NCBI GenBank assembly: GCA_963799925.1
Contig: CAWCYZ010000001.1
Span: 1,364,001 to 1,428,000 of the forward strand
Length of the DNA stretch: 64,000 nucleotides
Reading direction: 5' to 3'
Source: DATBQN01 sp963799925
Lineage (GTDB): Bacteria > Acidobacteriota > Thermoanaerobaculia > Multivoradales > UBA5704
In this document: in pieces, positions 53,845 through 63,075 of the stretch
Position numbering within the stretch: position 1 is the first letter of the stretch
Layout: each line of letters starts with the position of its first letter
Notes under the pieces: generated by a model
Database searches by the model: none
Seen by the model: only the letters and a program-made list of their open reading frames with translations
What the model was told of the DNA's origin: nothing
Translations under genes and position numbers: made by a program

Positions 53845-55647
53845 TTGATCGCGACCTTCGTCATCCTCGGCGCCGCCGTGGCGCTCCTCCTCTCCGATCG
53901 GGTGCGCGCCGACCTGGTGGCGCTCCTCGTGGTGCTGGCGCTCGGGGCGACCGGCGTCCTCACTTCGCAGGAGACCTTCTCCGGCTTCAGCCGCTCGGCG
54001 GTCATCACCCTCTTCGCCATCTTCATCCTCGCCGAGGGCCTCGAGCGCACCGGCGTCACCGAGCGAGTGGGGCGGCTCCTGGTGCGGCTCGCCGGGACGG
54101 GCGAGCGCCGCCTGGTGCTCGCGGTCATGTCGGCCGGAGCGGTCCTCTCGCTCCTCATGAACAACATCGCCGCCGCGGCGGTGCTCCTGCCGGCGGCGAG
54201 CGGGGCGGCGCGCCGCTCGGGGGTCAAGGCTTCGCGCCTGCTGATGCCGCTCGCCTTCGCGACCCTCCTGGGCGGCATGGCGACGCTCCTCACCACCTCG
54301 AACATCGTGGTCAGCAGCCTGCTCTCCGACCGCGGCCTGAGAGGCTTCGGGCTCCTCGCCTTCGCCCCCCTCGGGGTGCCGCTCGCCGTCGTCGGCATCG
54401 CCTACGTGACTCTCTGGGGCCGGCGGCTCCTTCCCGAGGTCTCGCCCGGCGAGGCGCTCGCCGCCGTCCACCGCAAGGAGGACGACCTCGCCGCGGTCTA
54501 CCACCTCGGCGAGACGGTGTTCCGCGCCGGCGTCCCGGCGGGCTCGGCCCTCGTCGGCCGCACGCTCGCCGCCAGCGGCGTCCGCAACGACTTCGGGCTC
54601 GACGTCCTGGCGGTCGAGCGCGGCGGCCGGCTGCTGCTCGCCCCGGCGCCCGAGACGGTGCTCGCGCCGGACGACATCCTCATGCTCTCCGGCCGGCCGG
54701 AGCAGGCGCCGCTCGCCTCCGCCCGCGACCTCGAGATCCTTCCCGGCCGCGCGCTGCGCCACGAGCGCGACCTGCAGTCGGCGACGGTCGTGGTCGCCGA
54801 GGCGGTGCTCGCGCCGCGCTCCGACCTCCTCGGGCGGACGCTCCCCGAGGCCCACTTCCGCGAGCGCTACGGGATGACGGTGCTCGCCCTCTGGCGCGCC
54901 GGCCGGCCGATCTCGACCGGCCTCGCCGAGCTGCCGCTCCAGTTCGGCGACGGCCTGCTGCTCCAGGGCCCGCGCGACCGGCTGCCGGTGCTGCGGGCGG
55001 AGCCCGATCTCATCCTCCTGGACAAGGGGGAGGAGGGGGTGGCGCCGGCGCGCGGCAAGAGCGCCCTCGCGGTCGCCATCCTCGGGGCGACCCTGGTCCT
55101 CGCCGCCTGGGGGCGCCTGCCGGTCGCCGAGGTGATGCTCGGCGGGGCGCTCGCCCTCGTGATCTGCCGCGTGCTGTCGATGGACCAGGCGTACCAGGCG
55201 ATCGACTGGAAGAGCATCTTCCTGGTCGCCGGGATGCTGCCGTTGGGCATCGCCATGAACAAGACGGGCGCCGCCGCCCTGCTTACCGATGGCCTGGTCC
55301 ACGCTCTCGGGCCGCTCGGGCCGCGGGTGCTCCTCGCCGGGCTGGTGGTCGCGACCGTCCTCCTCGCCCAGGCGATCCACAGCGCCGCGGTGGCGGCGGT
55401 GGTGGCGCCAATCGCCATCGAGGCCGGCCAGCGGATCGGCGCTGATCCGCGGGCGTTCGCGATGGCGGTGGCGCTGGCGTCGTCGATGGCCTTTCTGACC
55501 CCCCTCGGGCACCCGGTGAACGTGCTGGTGATGGGGCCGGGCGGGTACCGGTTCCGCGATTATTTGAAGGTGGGGCTGCCGCTGACGGTCCTGCTGATCG
55601 TGATGATCGTGGCGGTCCTGCCCATGGTCTGGCCGCTCACCCGTTAG
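53845..55647 (+). CDS. SLC13/DASS-type permease with two RCK-C domains
   Basis: 600 residues with TTG start at 53845, chosen because it begins directly in the first helix (IATFVILGAAVALLL) with cggag eight bases before it; no ATG fits. Hydrophobic segments about 1-195 and 410-600 flank a cytoplasmic insert (200-405) holding two TrkA-C folds: VRNDFGLDVLAVERGG and FRERYGMTVLALWRAG. Conserved LLMNNIAAAAVLLP and MAFLTPLGHPVNVLVMGPGGY are the paired NxT/PxG-type elements of this family, transporting dicarboxylates, sulfate or similar anions. It lies 68 bases downstream of the NYN gene. Confidence 0.85.
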   Translation: MIATFVILGAAVALLLSDRVRADLVALLVVLALGATGVLTSQETFSGFSRSAVITLFAIFILAEGLERTGVTERVGRLLVRLAGTGERRLVLAVMSAGAVLSLLMNNIAAAAVLLPAASGAARRSGVKASRLLMPLAFATLLGGMATLLTTSNIVVSSLLSDRGLRGFGLLAFAPLGVPLAVVGIAYVTLWGRRLLPEVSPGEALAAVHRKEDDLAAVYHLGETVFRAGVPAGSALVGRTLAASGVRNDFGLDVLAVERGGRLLLAPAPETVLAPDDILMLSGRPEQAPLASARDLEILPGRALRHERDLQSATVVVAEAVLAPRSDLLGRTLPEAHFRERYGMTVLALWRAGRPISTGLAELPLQFGDGLLLQGPRDRLPVLRAEPDLILLDKGEEGVAPARGKSALAVAILGATLVLAAWGRLPVAEVMLGGALALVICRVLSMDQAYQAIDWKSIFLVAGMLPLGIAMNKTGAAALLTDGLVHALGPLGPRVLLAGLVVATVLLAQAIHSAAVAAVVAPIAIEAGQRIGADPRAFAMAVALASSMAFLTPLGHPVNVLVMGPGGYRFRDYLKVGLPLTVLLIVMIVAVLPMVWPLTR

Positions 55648-55945
55648 TGGCTGAGGTCTTGCCCGGACGAGCTTTCCCCCTCCCACCCTTTTCAGGTAGG
55701 GGCCACCGGCCGCCCACCCGACTAGTAGCCCCCGCTCCCCACCCGGCAGACGGCATTCTCAGTCGTTGTGCCCGTCGCATCGCTTTTGTTTTCAGCGACT
55801 TCCGTTCTCTCCTCGACAGGTGCCAGGTGATTCGCTGGCCGGCCTCGATAGGTGTCGATAGGTGCCAGGTGATTCGCAGGGTCTGCAGGTGCCAGGTGAT
55901 TCGCGAGCGGATCTTCTGGCCACTCTCTTGCAAGTCGGTGCGGCG
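55648..55945. other. Intergenic region with three 18-bp direct repeats, before the esterase gene
   Basis: 298 bases. The left half shows nothing recognisable. The right half contains three copies of an 18-base repeat (separate entry). I find no open reading frame with plausible codon use and no clear promoter. The esterase start ATG 55946 lacks an obvious Shine-Dalgarno sequence (tgcggcg precedes). Confidence 0.55.
55818..55904. repeat. Three direct repeats of 18 bp
   Basis: aggtgccaggtgattcgc occurs at 55818-55835, 55860-55877 and 55887-55904, with start-to-start distances of 42 and 27 bases; partial copies (tcgacaggtgcc, tcgataggtg) border them. The spacing is irregular and spacers are too short for CRISPR. 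Repeated terminal binding sites of this kind are seen at ends of IS21-like elements, so this may be a transposon-end remnant; no transposase gene is nearby. Confidence 0.75.
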
Positions 55946-58300
55946 ATGCACGCATGGCAAAAGCTCGCGCCGCTCGCTCTCCTCGCTGCCATCACGGTCC
56001 TCGGCTTCTTCTCTTCGCCCGCCGTGGCCCAGGGCTGCACGACGATGTCCGGGATCGTCTATGGGACGTATGTCGACTCGCACGGGGCCACCCAGAACCT
56101 GGCGCTCGACCTGCTGGTCCCGAGCGGCGCCTCGGGGCCGTTCCCGGTCGTCCTCTGGATTCACGGGGGCGGCTGGTCGACAGGCAGCCGGTCGCCGGTG
56201 CCGGCGCCGGTCGCCGACCTCTGCGGCCATGGCTATGCGGTCGCCGCGGTCGACTATCGGCTGAGCACCGTCGCCCTCTGGCCGGCGCAGATAGAGGACT
56301 GCAAGGGCGCCGTGCGGTTCCTCCGCGCCCATGCGGCGCAGTACGGGCTCGACCCCGACCGCTTCGCCGCCTGGGGCGCCTCGGCCGGCGGCGAGCTCGC
56401 GGCGATGCTGGGGACGACCGGCGGATTGGAGAGCGCGACCGTGGGCAACGCCAGCGTCGACCTCGAGGGGACGACGGGCGGCAACGCCGGCGTCTCCTCC
56501 CGCGTCCAGGCGGTCGTCGACTGGTACGGGCCGACCGACTTCCTCGCCATGCGCTTCTACCCCGCGACCGGCGCGCCCGACCCGGACGGCGCGAGCTCCC
56601 CCGAGAGCCGGCTCCTGGGCGGCCCCATCCAGGGACGGCCCGAGCTCGCGGCGACGGCGAATCCGATCCCCTTCGCCACCCCCGACGATCCGCCGTTCCT
56701 GATCATGCATGGCACCGCCGACGACCAGGTGCCCTTCAACCAGAGCGAGCTCCTGGTCGATGCCCTCCGCGGCCAGGGGGTGCCGGTGACGTTCTCGCCG
56801 GTCGCCGGCGCCGGCCATGGCACCGGGGCGTTCGCCAACACCTCCCTCGAGCCGGCGGTCTTCGCCTTCCTCGACTCCGTCCTCGGCAACCTGCCGGCGG
56901 TCCAGGTGGGCGTCGTCGCCGACCTCCCCAACGCCGCCGAGGGGGGAACGGCCGGCCGCTTCACCATCTCGCGCACCGGCAGCACCGCCGCGCCGCTCGC
57001 CGTGCCCTACGCGCTGGCGGGGACGGCGACCCCGGCCGCCGACTACACCGCGGCCGCCGGCCCGGCGGTGATCCCCGCCGGCGCCTCGTCGGTGACGGTC
57101 GATGTGCAGCCGGTAGAGGACAGCCTGGTCGAGGGGGACGAGACGGTGGTGCTGGCCCTCGGCGCCTCCACCGGCTACCGCATCGACTCCGCCCGTCCCG
57201 CGGCGACGGTGACGATCGCCGACGACGACTCCGCGGCCGGGTTGCCGGTGGTGAGCGTCGTCGCCGACGACCCCGCGGCCGCCGAGAGCGGCGACCCGGG
57301 GAGCTTCACCGTCACCCGGAGCGGCGATCTGTCGGCCGGCCTGACGGTCGCCTACACCCTCGGGGGGACGGCGACCCATGGCGCCGACTACACGGCGCTG
57401 CCGGGGACGGTGACGATTCCGGCCGGCCAGGCGTCGGCGGCGGTCGCCGTCTCGCCGCTGGCCGACAGCGCCGTCGAGCCGGCCGAGACGGTGATCCTCT
57501 CCCTCGCCGCGGGCGCGAGCTACGCGCTGGGGACGCCCGCCACCGCGAGCGTCGCCATTGCCGCCGATCCGCTCGACCGGCCAGTGATCGGCGTCGTCGC
57601 CTCCGACCCGACCGCGGCCGAGGCCGGCGCGGACCCCGGCGAATTCCTCCTCACCCGGACCGGCTCCACCGCCGCCGCCCTGACCGTCGACGTCACCCTC
57701 TCCGGCACCGCCACCAACGGCGCCGACTACCAGACGGTGCCGGCCACCGTCACCTTCCCGGCCGGCGCCTACCGCGCCGCCGTCGCCGTCAAGCCGATCG
57801 ACGACGGGCTGCTCGAAGGGCCCGAGACCGTCCGGCTCGCCGTCTCCCCCGATTCCTCGATCCTCGTCGCCCCCTATGCCGGGAGCACGGTGACGATCGC
57901 CGACGACGCCGCCAGGGCCGATGCCGGCTACTACACGGTGGTCCCCTGCCGGCTGATCGACACCCGCGGGCCCGCCGGGCCGGCCGGCGGCCCGTCGCTC
58001 GCGTCGGGCACGGCGCGCCAGGTGACCGTCGGCGGGAGCTGCGGCGTGCCGGCCGAGGCGACCGCGGCGGCGATCAACGTCACCTTCGTAGCCCCCGGCT
58101 CGAACGGCTTTCTCACCGTCTATCCCGCCGGCCAGCCCCGCCCGCAGACCTCGACGGTCAACGCCTCCCGCGGCCAGACGCGCGCCAACAACGCGATCGT
58201 CCCCTTGGCCGGCATGCCCCCGGCCCTCACCGTCTTCTACGGCGCCGGCTCATCCGGACAGACCGACGTGGTCATCGACGTCGTCGGCTATTTCCGCTAG
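55946..58300 (+). CDS. Exported esterase (BD-FAE-like alpha/beta hydrolase) with three Calx-beta repeats and a C-terminal surface domain
   Basis: 784 residues; start ATG 55946 opens into a signal peptide (LAPLALLAAITVLGFFSSPAVAQG). The hydrolase (about 25-310) has the oxyanion HGGGWSTG, nucleophile Ser146 in GASAGGE, Asp259 in HGTADDQ and His291 in AGHGTG, as in feruloyl-esterase or hormone-sensitive-lipase relatives. Three Calx-beta domains follow (about 320-430, 434-545, 547-655), each with TATxxADY and ExxxETV repeats and acidic TIADDD ends for Ca2+. The last 120 residues (YYTVVPCRLIDTR...VIDVVGYF) match the end of the GH44 protein. Probably it deacylates plant or other extracellular polysaccharides. 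The next gene's ATG directly follows the stop. Confidence 0.83.
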   Translation: MHAWQKLAPLALLAAITVLGFFSSPAVAQGCTTMSGIVYGTYVDSHGATQNLALDLLVPSGASGPFPVVLWIHGGGWSTGSRSPVPAPVADLCGHGYAVAAVDYRLSTVALWPAQIEDCKGAVRFLRAHAAQYGLDPDRFAAWGASAGGELAAMLGTTGGLESATVGNASVDLEGTTGGNAGVSSRVQAVVDWYGPTDFLAMRFYPATGAPDPDGASSPESRLLGGPIQGRPELAATANPIPFATPDDPPFLIMHGTADDQVPFNQSELLVDALRGQGVPVTFSPVAGAGHGTGAFANTSLEPAVFAFLDSVLGNLPAVQVGVVADLPNAAEGGTAGRFTISRTGSTAAPLAVPYALAGTATPAADYTAAAGPAVIPAGASSVTVDVQPVEDSLVEGDETVVLALGASTGYRIDSARPAATVTIADDDSAAGLPVVSVVADDPAAAESGDPGSFTVTRSGDLSAGLTVAYTLGGTATHGADYTALPGTVTIPAGQASAAVAVSPLADSAVEPAETVILSLAAGASYALGTPATASVAIAADPLDRPVIGVVASDPTAAEAGADPGEFLLTRTGSTAAALTVDVTLSGTATNGADYQTVPATVTFPAGAYRAAVAVKPIDDGLLEGPETVRLAVSPDSSILVAPYAGSTVTIADDAARADAGYYTVVPCRLIDTRGPAGPAGGPSLASGTARQVTVGGSCGVPAEATAAAINVTFVAPGSNGFLTVYPAGQPRPQTSTVNASRGQTRANNAIVPLAGMPPALTVFYGAGSSGQTDVVIDVVGYFR

Positions 58301-58708
58301 ATGGTGAAGAAGCTCTCCCTCCGCGCTCCCGGCAAGGGCCTCCACGAGATCACCCGCGAGGTGAGGTCGGCGGCCGCCGAAAGCGGCGTCGCGGAGGGGC
58401 TCTGCACGGTCTACCTCCGCCACACCTCGGCGAGCCTGCTGATCCAGGAGAACGCCGACCCCTCGGCGCGGCGCGACCTCGAGGCCTGGCTCGACCGCCT
58501 GGTCCCGGAGCGCGACCCGCTCTACACCCACACCGCGGAAGGGCCGGACGACATGCCCTCCCACATCAAGGCGGCCCTCACCGCGACCGCGCTCTCGATC
58601 CCCATCGTCGCCGGCGAGCTCGGCCTGGGAACCTGGCAGGGGATCTATCTGTGGGAGCACCGCGACCGGCCCGGGCCGCGGCAGATCCTGGTCCACGTGG
58701 GGGCGTGA
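58301..58708 (+). CDS. yjbQ: YjbQ/UPF0047 family protein
   Basis: 135 residues, the complete length of this small family (secondary thiamine-phosphate synthase fold). Signatures: HTSASLLIQENADPSARRDLE, HTAEGPDDMPSHIKAAL, LGLGTWQGIYLWEHRD. E. coli YjbQ has weak thiamine-phosphate synthase activity, but the physiological role is unsettled. ATG 58301 is contiguous with the upstream stop, with no spacing. Conservation of the His-rich metal site is complete. Context with a secreted esterase looks accidental. Confidence 0.92.
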   Translation: MVKKLSLRAPGKGLHEITREVRSAAAESGVAEGLCTVYLRHTSASLLIQENADPSARRDLEAWLDRLVPERDPLYTHTAEGPDDMPSHIKAALTATALSIPIVAGELGLGTWQGIYLWEHRDRPGPRQILVHVGA

Positions 58709-58715
58709 GCGGGCT

Positions 58716-59777
58716 TCAGTGCGCCGGCTGCGTCGCCGGCTCGGCGCGCTTCTTCCCCGTCCCCGCCGCCCGCGCGTAGGGGATGTCCCTGCCGCCGCCC
58801 TCGACGTAGAGCTCGTTCTTGCGCACGAAGGCGTCGAGGAGGAGCCAGAGGTAGGGGTCCTTCTTCTGCGACTTGTAGGTGGCGAGAATCTGCGCCTTGT
58901 GCCGCTCGCCGTCCTTCGACAACGGATAGACCCTCCACTCCTCGTCGACGAAGCGGGCGGGCGGCCTGAGGCCCAGGCTGGGCGCGTAGGCCAGGGGGCG
59001 CGGGAAATGCCCGGAGTGGACGAGGTAGCCGAGCAGGCGCGGCTCCGGCCGGATCCGCGCCACCTGCTCGCGGACGATCAGGCCGGTCGTCGCATGGTCT
59101 GGATGGTGGTCGAACGGAACCGGCGCGATCACCGTCGTCGGCTTGGCGATCGCCATCACCCGCGCCAGGTCCCCCTCGAGGTTCGACAGGGTGTAGAAGG
59201 CGCCCGGCGACATCGCCTGACTGTAGGGGACCGCCGTGCGGCCGGTGCCGCGCGAGGGGATGACGCTCCCCGGGTTGTCGCGCATCGACCGCAGGCCGCG
59301 GTCGGGGTAGCCGAGGATGAAGACGTGATCGGCCGGCACGCCCAGCCGGGCCATCGCCGCCTTGCCCTCGCGGATGCGCGCCTCCCCCTCGCGGAGCAGG
59401 CTGGGGCCGCGCGGCCGTACCGTATGGTCGAGGAGGGCGGCGGCGAACCGGTTGCAGTCGCCGGCGGTCATGTAGACGACATAGACTTCGGCGCCGCGGG
59501 CGATGGCGTCCGCGGCGTAGCCCGCCGCGGCGATCGCCTCGTCGTCGATGTGGGGAGCGACCAGCAGCAGCCGCTCGCCGTGCTGCGGGGAGGCGAGGAT
59601 CGGCAGGCCGGTCGAGCTGCAGCCCGCCGCCGCCAGGCAGGCGGCGGCGATCGCCCCGGTCAGGGCCGCCCGGGCGGCGCGCCCGCGGCCCCGCCGGAAC
59701 CGTCCCCGCCAACGTGGCCGGCACGCCGTCTGCAGACCGAGCGGTCCGCGCGCAGGGATTCCCGAAAGCTCCGCCAT
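58716..59777 (-). CDS. PIG-L/LmbE-family deacetylase, lipoprotein
   Basis: About 353 residues from ATG 59777; another possible ATG lies at 59804 and the frame is open to 59990. The N-terminus is long and Arg-rich, then AALTGAIAAACLAAAGCSS is a lipobox-type signal (Cys within LAAAGC), so it is likely membrane-anchored. The zinc-binding motif is APHIDDEAIAA (H-x-D-D, Ile for the usual Pro) with a second HHPDH element (FDHHPDHATTG). Members N-deacetylate GlcNAc-containing lipids or sugars such as bacillithiol and mycothiol precursors, or teichuronosyl glycans. Its substrate is unknown. It is divergent from mprF, so both may be envelope functions. Confidence 0.82.
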   Translation of the reverse strand: MAELSGIPARGPLGLQTACRPRWRGRFRRGRGRAARAALTGAIAAACLAAAGCSSTGLPILASPQHGERLLLVAPHIDDEAIAAAGYAADAIARGAEVYVVYMTAGDCNRFAAALLDHTVRPRGPSLLREGEARIREGKAAMARLGVPADHVFILGYPDRGLRSMRDNPGSVIPSRGTGRTAVPYSQAMSPGAFYTLSNLEGDLARVMAIAKPTTVIAPVPFDHHPDHATTGLIVREQVARIRPEPRLLGYLVHSGHFPRPLAYAPSLGLRPPARFVDEEWRVYPLSKDGERHKAQILATYKSQKKDPYLWLLLDAFVRKNELYVEGGGRDIPYARAAGTGKKRAEPATQPAH

Positions 59778-59988
59778 GGGCTCTGGCTTATACTGGCGCT
59801 CCATTCTATGCGACCCGCGCCCTCCGGGCAGGGGAAAGCGACCACAACCGGCGCGGCGCGGCGCCCACGAGGACCACGGATGAGTTACGTGGCGAAGCAA
59901 ACGGAGGTCTGCGGCGTGGGCGAACGGCCTCGTGAGCACGGGCTGAGAATGGGGGTGCAGGCGCCGCGACCGCCGAGATCTGCGTGTC

Positions 59989-62550
59989 ATGGCGTTTGAC
60001 CGCGCCAGGCTGCGGCGGCTCGCCCCGTTCGCCAGCGTGCTGTTCTTCGCCGTCGCCCTCTGGCTCCTTCACAACGAGCTCCGGGGTTTCCGCTACAAGG
60101 ACGTCCTGCACTTCCTGCAGAGCCTGCCGCACCAGCGGCTGGCGGAGGCGCTGGGGCTCACCATCGCCGGCTACCTCGCGCTCTCCGGCTACGACGCCCT
60201 GGCGCTGCGCTACAGCAGGATCTCCCTCCCCTACGGCAAGATCGTCCTCGCCTCGTTCACCGCCTCCTCCTTCAGCAACACGCTCGGCTACCCGCTGTTC
60301 ACCGGCACGCCGCTGCGCGTCCGGCTGTACTCGAGCTGGGGGCTGACGGCGCTCGACGTGACGCGCGTCGTCACCTTCAGCTTCGCCACCTTCTGGCTCG
60401 GCTTCCTCGCCCTCTCCGGCTCCACCTTCGTCCTCGAGCCGCTCGCCGTCCCGGGGTCGCTCCACCTGCCCTTCGCGACGGTGCGGCCGATCGGCGTCCT
60501 CTTCCTCGCCCTGCTCCTCGCCTACGTGATCGCCAACTTCACGCGCCGCACGCCGTTCACCGTCGGCGGCCTCGAGCTGGCGATGCCGGGACCCGCCCTC
60601 GCCTTCGCCCAGATCGCCATCGCCTCGCTCGACTGGTTCCTGGCCGGCGCCGTGCTCTACGCCCTGGTGCCGTCGCGCTGGGGGATCGACTTCCCGGCCT
60701 TCCTCTCCATCTTCCTCTTCGCCCAGGTGGTCGGCCTGATCTCCCAGGTGCCGGGGGGGCTGGGCGTCTTCGAGACGGTGATGGTGCTCCTCCTGCCTGC
60801 CGACCTGCCGCGGCCCGAGGTGCTCGGCTCGCTGATCGCCTTCCGCGCCATCTACTACTTCTGCCCGCTGATCCTCTCGACCGTCCTCCTCGCCGTCAAC
60901 GAGATGGTGGCGCGGCGCGAGCAGCTCGGGCGGGCGGCCCGCTTCTTCGGCAAGCGCGCGCCGTCGGTGGTGCCGCCGGTGATCGCCGCGACGACCTTCC
61001 TCGGCGGCGCGATGCTCGTCATCTCGGGCGCCACCCCGGCCGTGCACTCCCGGCTCGACTGGCTGAACGCCCTCCTGCCGCTGCCGGTGATCGAGCTGTC
61101 GCACTTCCTGGGGAGCCTGGCGGGCGTCGCCCTGCTGTTCCTGGCGACCGGCCTCCAACGGCGGCTGGACGCCGCCTATCAGCTCGCCGTCATCCTCCTC
61201 GCCACCGGCATCGTCGTCTCGCTCTTGAAGGGCCTCGACTACGAGGAGGCGCTCATCCTGTCGCTGATGCTCGCCTCGCTCATCCCCTGCCGCCGGCACT
61301 TCTACCGCCGCGCCTCGCTCACCAGCCAGCCGTTCACCCCGGTGTGGATCGTGGCGATCACCATCGTCGTCTGCGGCTCGGTCTGGCTCGGCTTCTTCGC
61401 CTACCAGCAGCGGGAGTACTCGACCAGCCTGTGGTGGCAGTTCACCCTCTTCGGCAACGCGCCGCGGTTCCTCCGCGCCACCGTCGGGGTGCTCGGGGTC
61501 GCCCTCGCGGTCGCCTTCGAGCGGCTGATGCGGCCGGCGCGCCCGGAGCCGACGATACCGACCGAGGAGGACCTGCTGCGCGCCGAGGCGGTCGCCGTCG
61601 GCGCCAAGCGCACCTACTCCTACCTCGCGCTCCTCGGCGACAAGGAGATCCTCTTCAGCGACAGCGGCAACGCCTTCCTCATGTACGGCGTGGCGCGGCG
61701 GACCTGGGTGGCGATGGGCGACCCGGTGGGGCCGGAGCAGGAGAGGATCGAGCTCGCCTGGCGCTTCCGTGAGCTCTCCGACCAGCACGGCGGCCGGCCG
61801 GCCTTCTACCAGGTCGGCGAGCGCGATCTCTACCTCTATGCCGACCTCGGGCTGACGCTCCTGAAGCTCGGCCAGGAGGGGCGCGTGTCGCTCCCCGAGT
61901 TCTCGCTCGAGGGACGCGAGAGGAAGACCCTGCGCTGGGCGCACCGCAAGAGCGACAACGAAGGCTACCGCTTCGAGGTGGTGCCGGCGGCCGACGTGCC
62001 GCCGCTCCTCCCCGAGCTCCAGGCGATCTCCGACGCCTGGCTGGGCGACAAGAACGTGCGCGAGAAGGGCTTCTCGCTGGGCTACTTCGACGTCCGGTAC
62101 CTGGCCCGCTTCCCCCTCGCGCTGGTGCGCCGCGAGGGCCGGATCGAGGCCTTCGCCAACATCTGGCGCGGCGCCGACCAGGAGGAGATATCGATCGACC
62201 TCATGCGCCATCGGCCGGAGGTCGAGAGCATCGTCATGGACTACCTGTTCATCGAGCTGATGCTGCTCGGAAAGGCCGAGGGCTTCCGCTGGTTCAACAT
62301 CGGCATGGCGCCGTTGTCGGGCCTGGAGAACCGGGCGCTGGCGCCGCTCTGGAGCCGCCTGGGCTCGATGCTCTTCCGCCACGGCGAGCACTTCTACAAC
62401 TTCCAGGGCCTGCGCCAGTACAAGGAGAAGTTCGACCCAGTGTGGAGCCCGCGCTACCTCGCCGCCCCGGCGGGGCTGACCCTGCCGCGTGTCCTCGCCG
62501 ACGTCGCCTCGCTCATCGCCGGCGGGCTGGCCGGCGTGGTGCGGCGGTAG
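59989..62550 (+). CDS. mprF: Bifunctional lysylphosphatidylglycerol synthetase/flippase MprF
   Basis: 853 residues: 12-14 predicted membrane helices in the N-terminal flippase (about 1-520; includes QVPGGLGVFETVMVLLLP and FRAIYYFCPL, the UPF0104 motifs), then the DUF2156 GNAT-like transferase (about 540-840; GNAFLMYGVARRTWVAMGDPVG, GFRWFNIGMAPLSG, LRQYKEKFDPVW). MprF uses aminoacyl-tRNA to attach Lys, Ala or Arg to phosphatidylglycerol and flips the product outward, reducing attack by cationic peptides. Which amino acid is used cannot be told. ATG 59989 follows a run without clear Shine-Dalgarno sequence. It ends at a strong inverted-repeat terminator shared with the converging gene. Confidence 0.9.
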   Translation: MAFDRARLRRLAPFASVLFFAVALWLLHNELRGFRYKDVLHFLQSLPHQRLAEALGLTIAGYLALSGYDALALRYSRISLPYGKIVLASFTASSFSNTLGYPLFTGTPLRVRLYSSWGLTALDVTRVVTFSFATFWLGFLALSGSTFVLEPLAVPGSLHLPFATVRPIGVLFLALLLAYVIANFTRRTPFTVGGLELAMPGPALAFAQIAIASLDWFLAGAVLYALVPSRWGIDFPAFLSIFLFAQVVGLISQVPGGLGVFETVMVLLLPADLPRPEVLGSLIAFRAIYYFCPLILSTVLLAVNEMVARREQLGRAARFFGKRAPSVVPPVIAATTFLGGAMLVISGATPAVHSRLDWLNALLPLPVIELSHFLGSLAGVALLFLATGLQRRLDAAYQLAVILLATGIVVSLLKGLDYEEALILSLMLASLIPCRRHFYRRASLTSQPFTPVWIVAITIVVCGSVWLGFFAYQQREYSTSLWWQFTLFGNAPRFLRATVGVLGVALAVAFERLMRPARPEPTIPTEEDLLRAEAVAVGAKRTYSYLALLGDKEILFSDSGNAFLMYGVARRTWVAMGDPVGPEQERIELAWRFRELSDQHGGRPAFYQVGERDLYLYADLGLTLLKLGQEGRVSLPEFSLEGRERKTLRWAHRKSDNEGYRFEVVPAADVPPLLPELQAISDAWLGDKNVREKGFSLGYFDVRYLARFPLALVRREGRIEAFANIWRGADQEEISIDLMRHRPEVESIVMDYLFIELMLLGKAEGFRWFNIGMAPLSGLENRALAPLWSRLGSMLFRHGEHFYNFQGLRQYKEKFDPVWSPRYLAAPAGLTLPRVLADVASLIAGGLAGVVRR

Positions 62551-62557
62551 GGAAGCG

Positions 62558-62590
62558 CGCGCGAGGGGACGAAGGCCGTCCCCTCGCGCG
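62558..62590. terminator. Bidirectional hairpin terminator
   Basis: cgcgcgaggggac (62558-62570) pairs perfectly over 13 bases with gtcccctcgcgcg (62578-62590) around a 7-base loop. It lies between the converging stops of mprF (62550) and the cysteine-rich gene (62600). No T run follows, as is usual in GC-rich genomes. Confidence 0.8.
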
Positions 62591-62599
62591 GCGGTGAGC

Positions 62600-62947
62600 C
62601 TAGTTGCCGCTCTTCGGCTTGTCCTTGCCGGGATTGCAGCAAGCGTTGCTGGCGATGGTGCCGGAGGTGAAGTTGCAGATGCACTGGCCGTTGTCGCAGG
62701 AGGCGTACCAGCCGGCCTGCTGCGCCTGCTTCGGGGTCACTCCGTCCTTGGCGCCGCACCAGCACTTGCCGTCGATCCACTGCGTGCTCTTGTAGGGCAC
62801 GCCCGTGCCGTACGTGGGGTTGACGCCGTGGCTCGCGCACGTCTCCGGAGCGGCCTTGGCCTTCGCCGCATGGGTGGGCAGAGCGGTCACCAGCATCCAG
62901 CCGCAGACGACGAAGGCTACGGTGATGGCGATCAGACCTCGCTTCAT
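62600..62947 (-). CDS. Small exported protein with eight cysteines
   Basis: 115 residues, ATG 62947 with an excellent aggaggg Shine-Dalgarno sequence nine bases upstream. Signal peptide: MKRGLIAITVAFVVCGWMLV, then TALPTHAAKAKA. The mature chain of about 85 residues has eight Cys in ETC, GKCWC, ASCDNGQCIC and NACC, an even number suited to four disulfides. The C-terminus is short and basic (GKDKPKSGN). I recognise no family. Possible roles: secreted effector, protease inhibitor or structural peptide; nothing in the context decides. No immunity or export gene is adjacent. Confidence 0.75.
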   Translation of the reverse strand: MKRGLIAITVAFVVCGWMLVTALPTHAAKAKAAPETCASHGVNPTYGTGVPYKSTQWIDGKCWCGAKDGVTPKQAQQAGWYASCDNGQCICNFTSGTIASNACCNPGKDKPKSGN

Positions 62948-63075
62948 CGATCGATCCCTCCTGGATTGCACCGGCCAGCGCGGGGACGCGAGCGCCCGGA
63001 CCTCCACGACGGAGCTCCGCGGTCTCGGACGTCACGGCTAACCTTGATTGCTGAACGACGGTATCACACTCGGCG

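Noticed and set aside
55818..55904. CRISPR array
   Set aside because: Only three 18-bp repeats, with unequal spacers of 24 and 9 bases and no cas genes.
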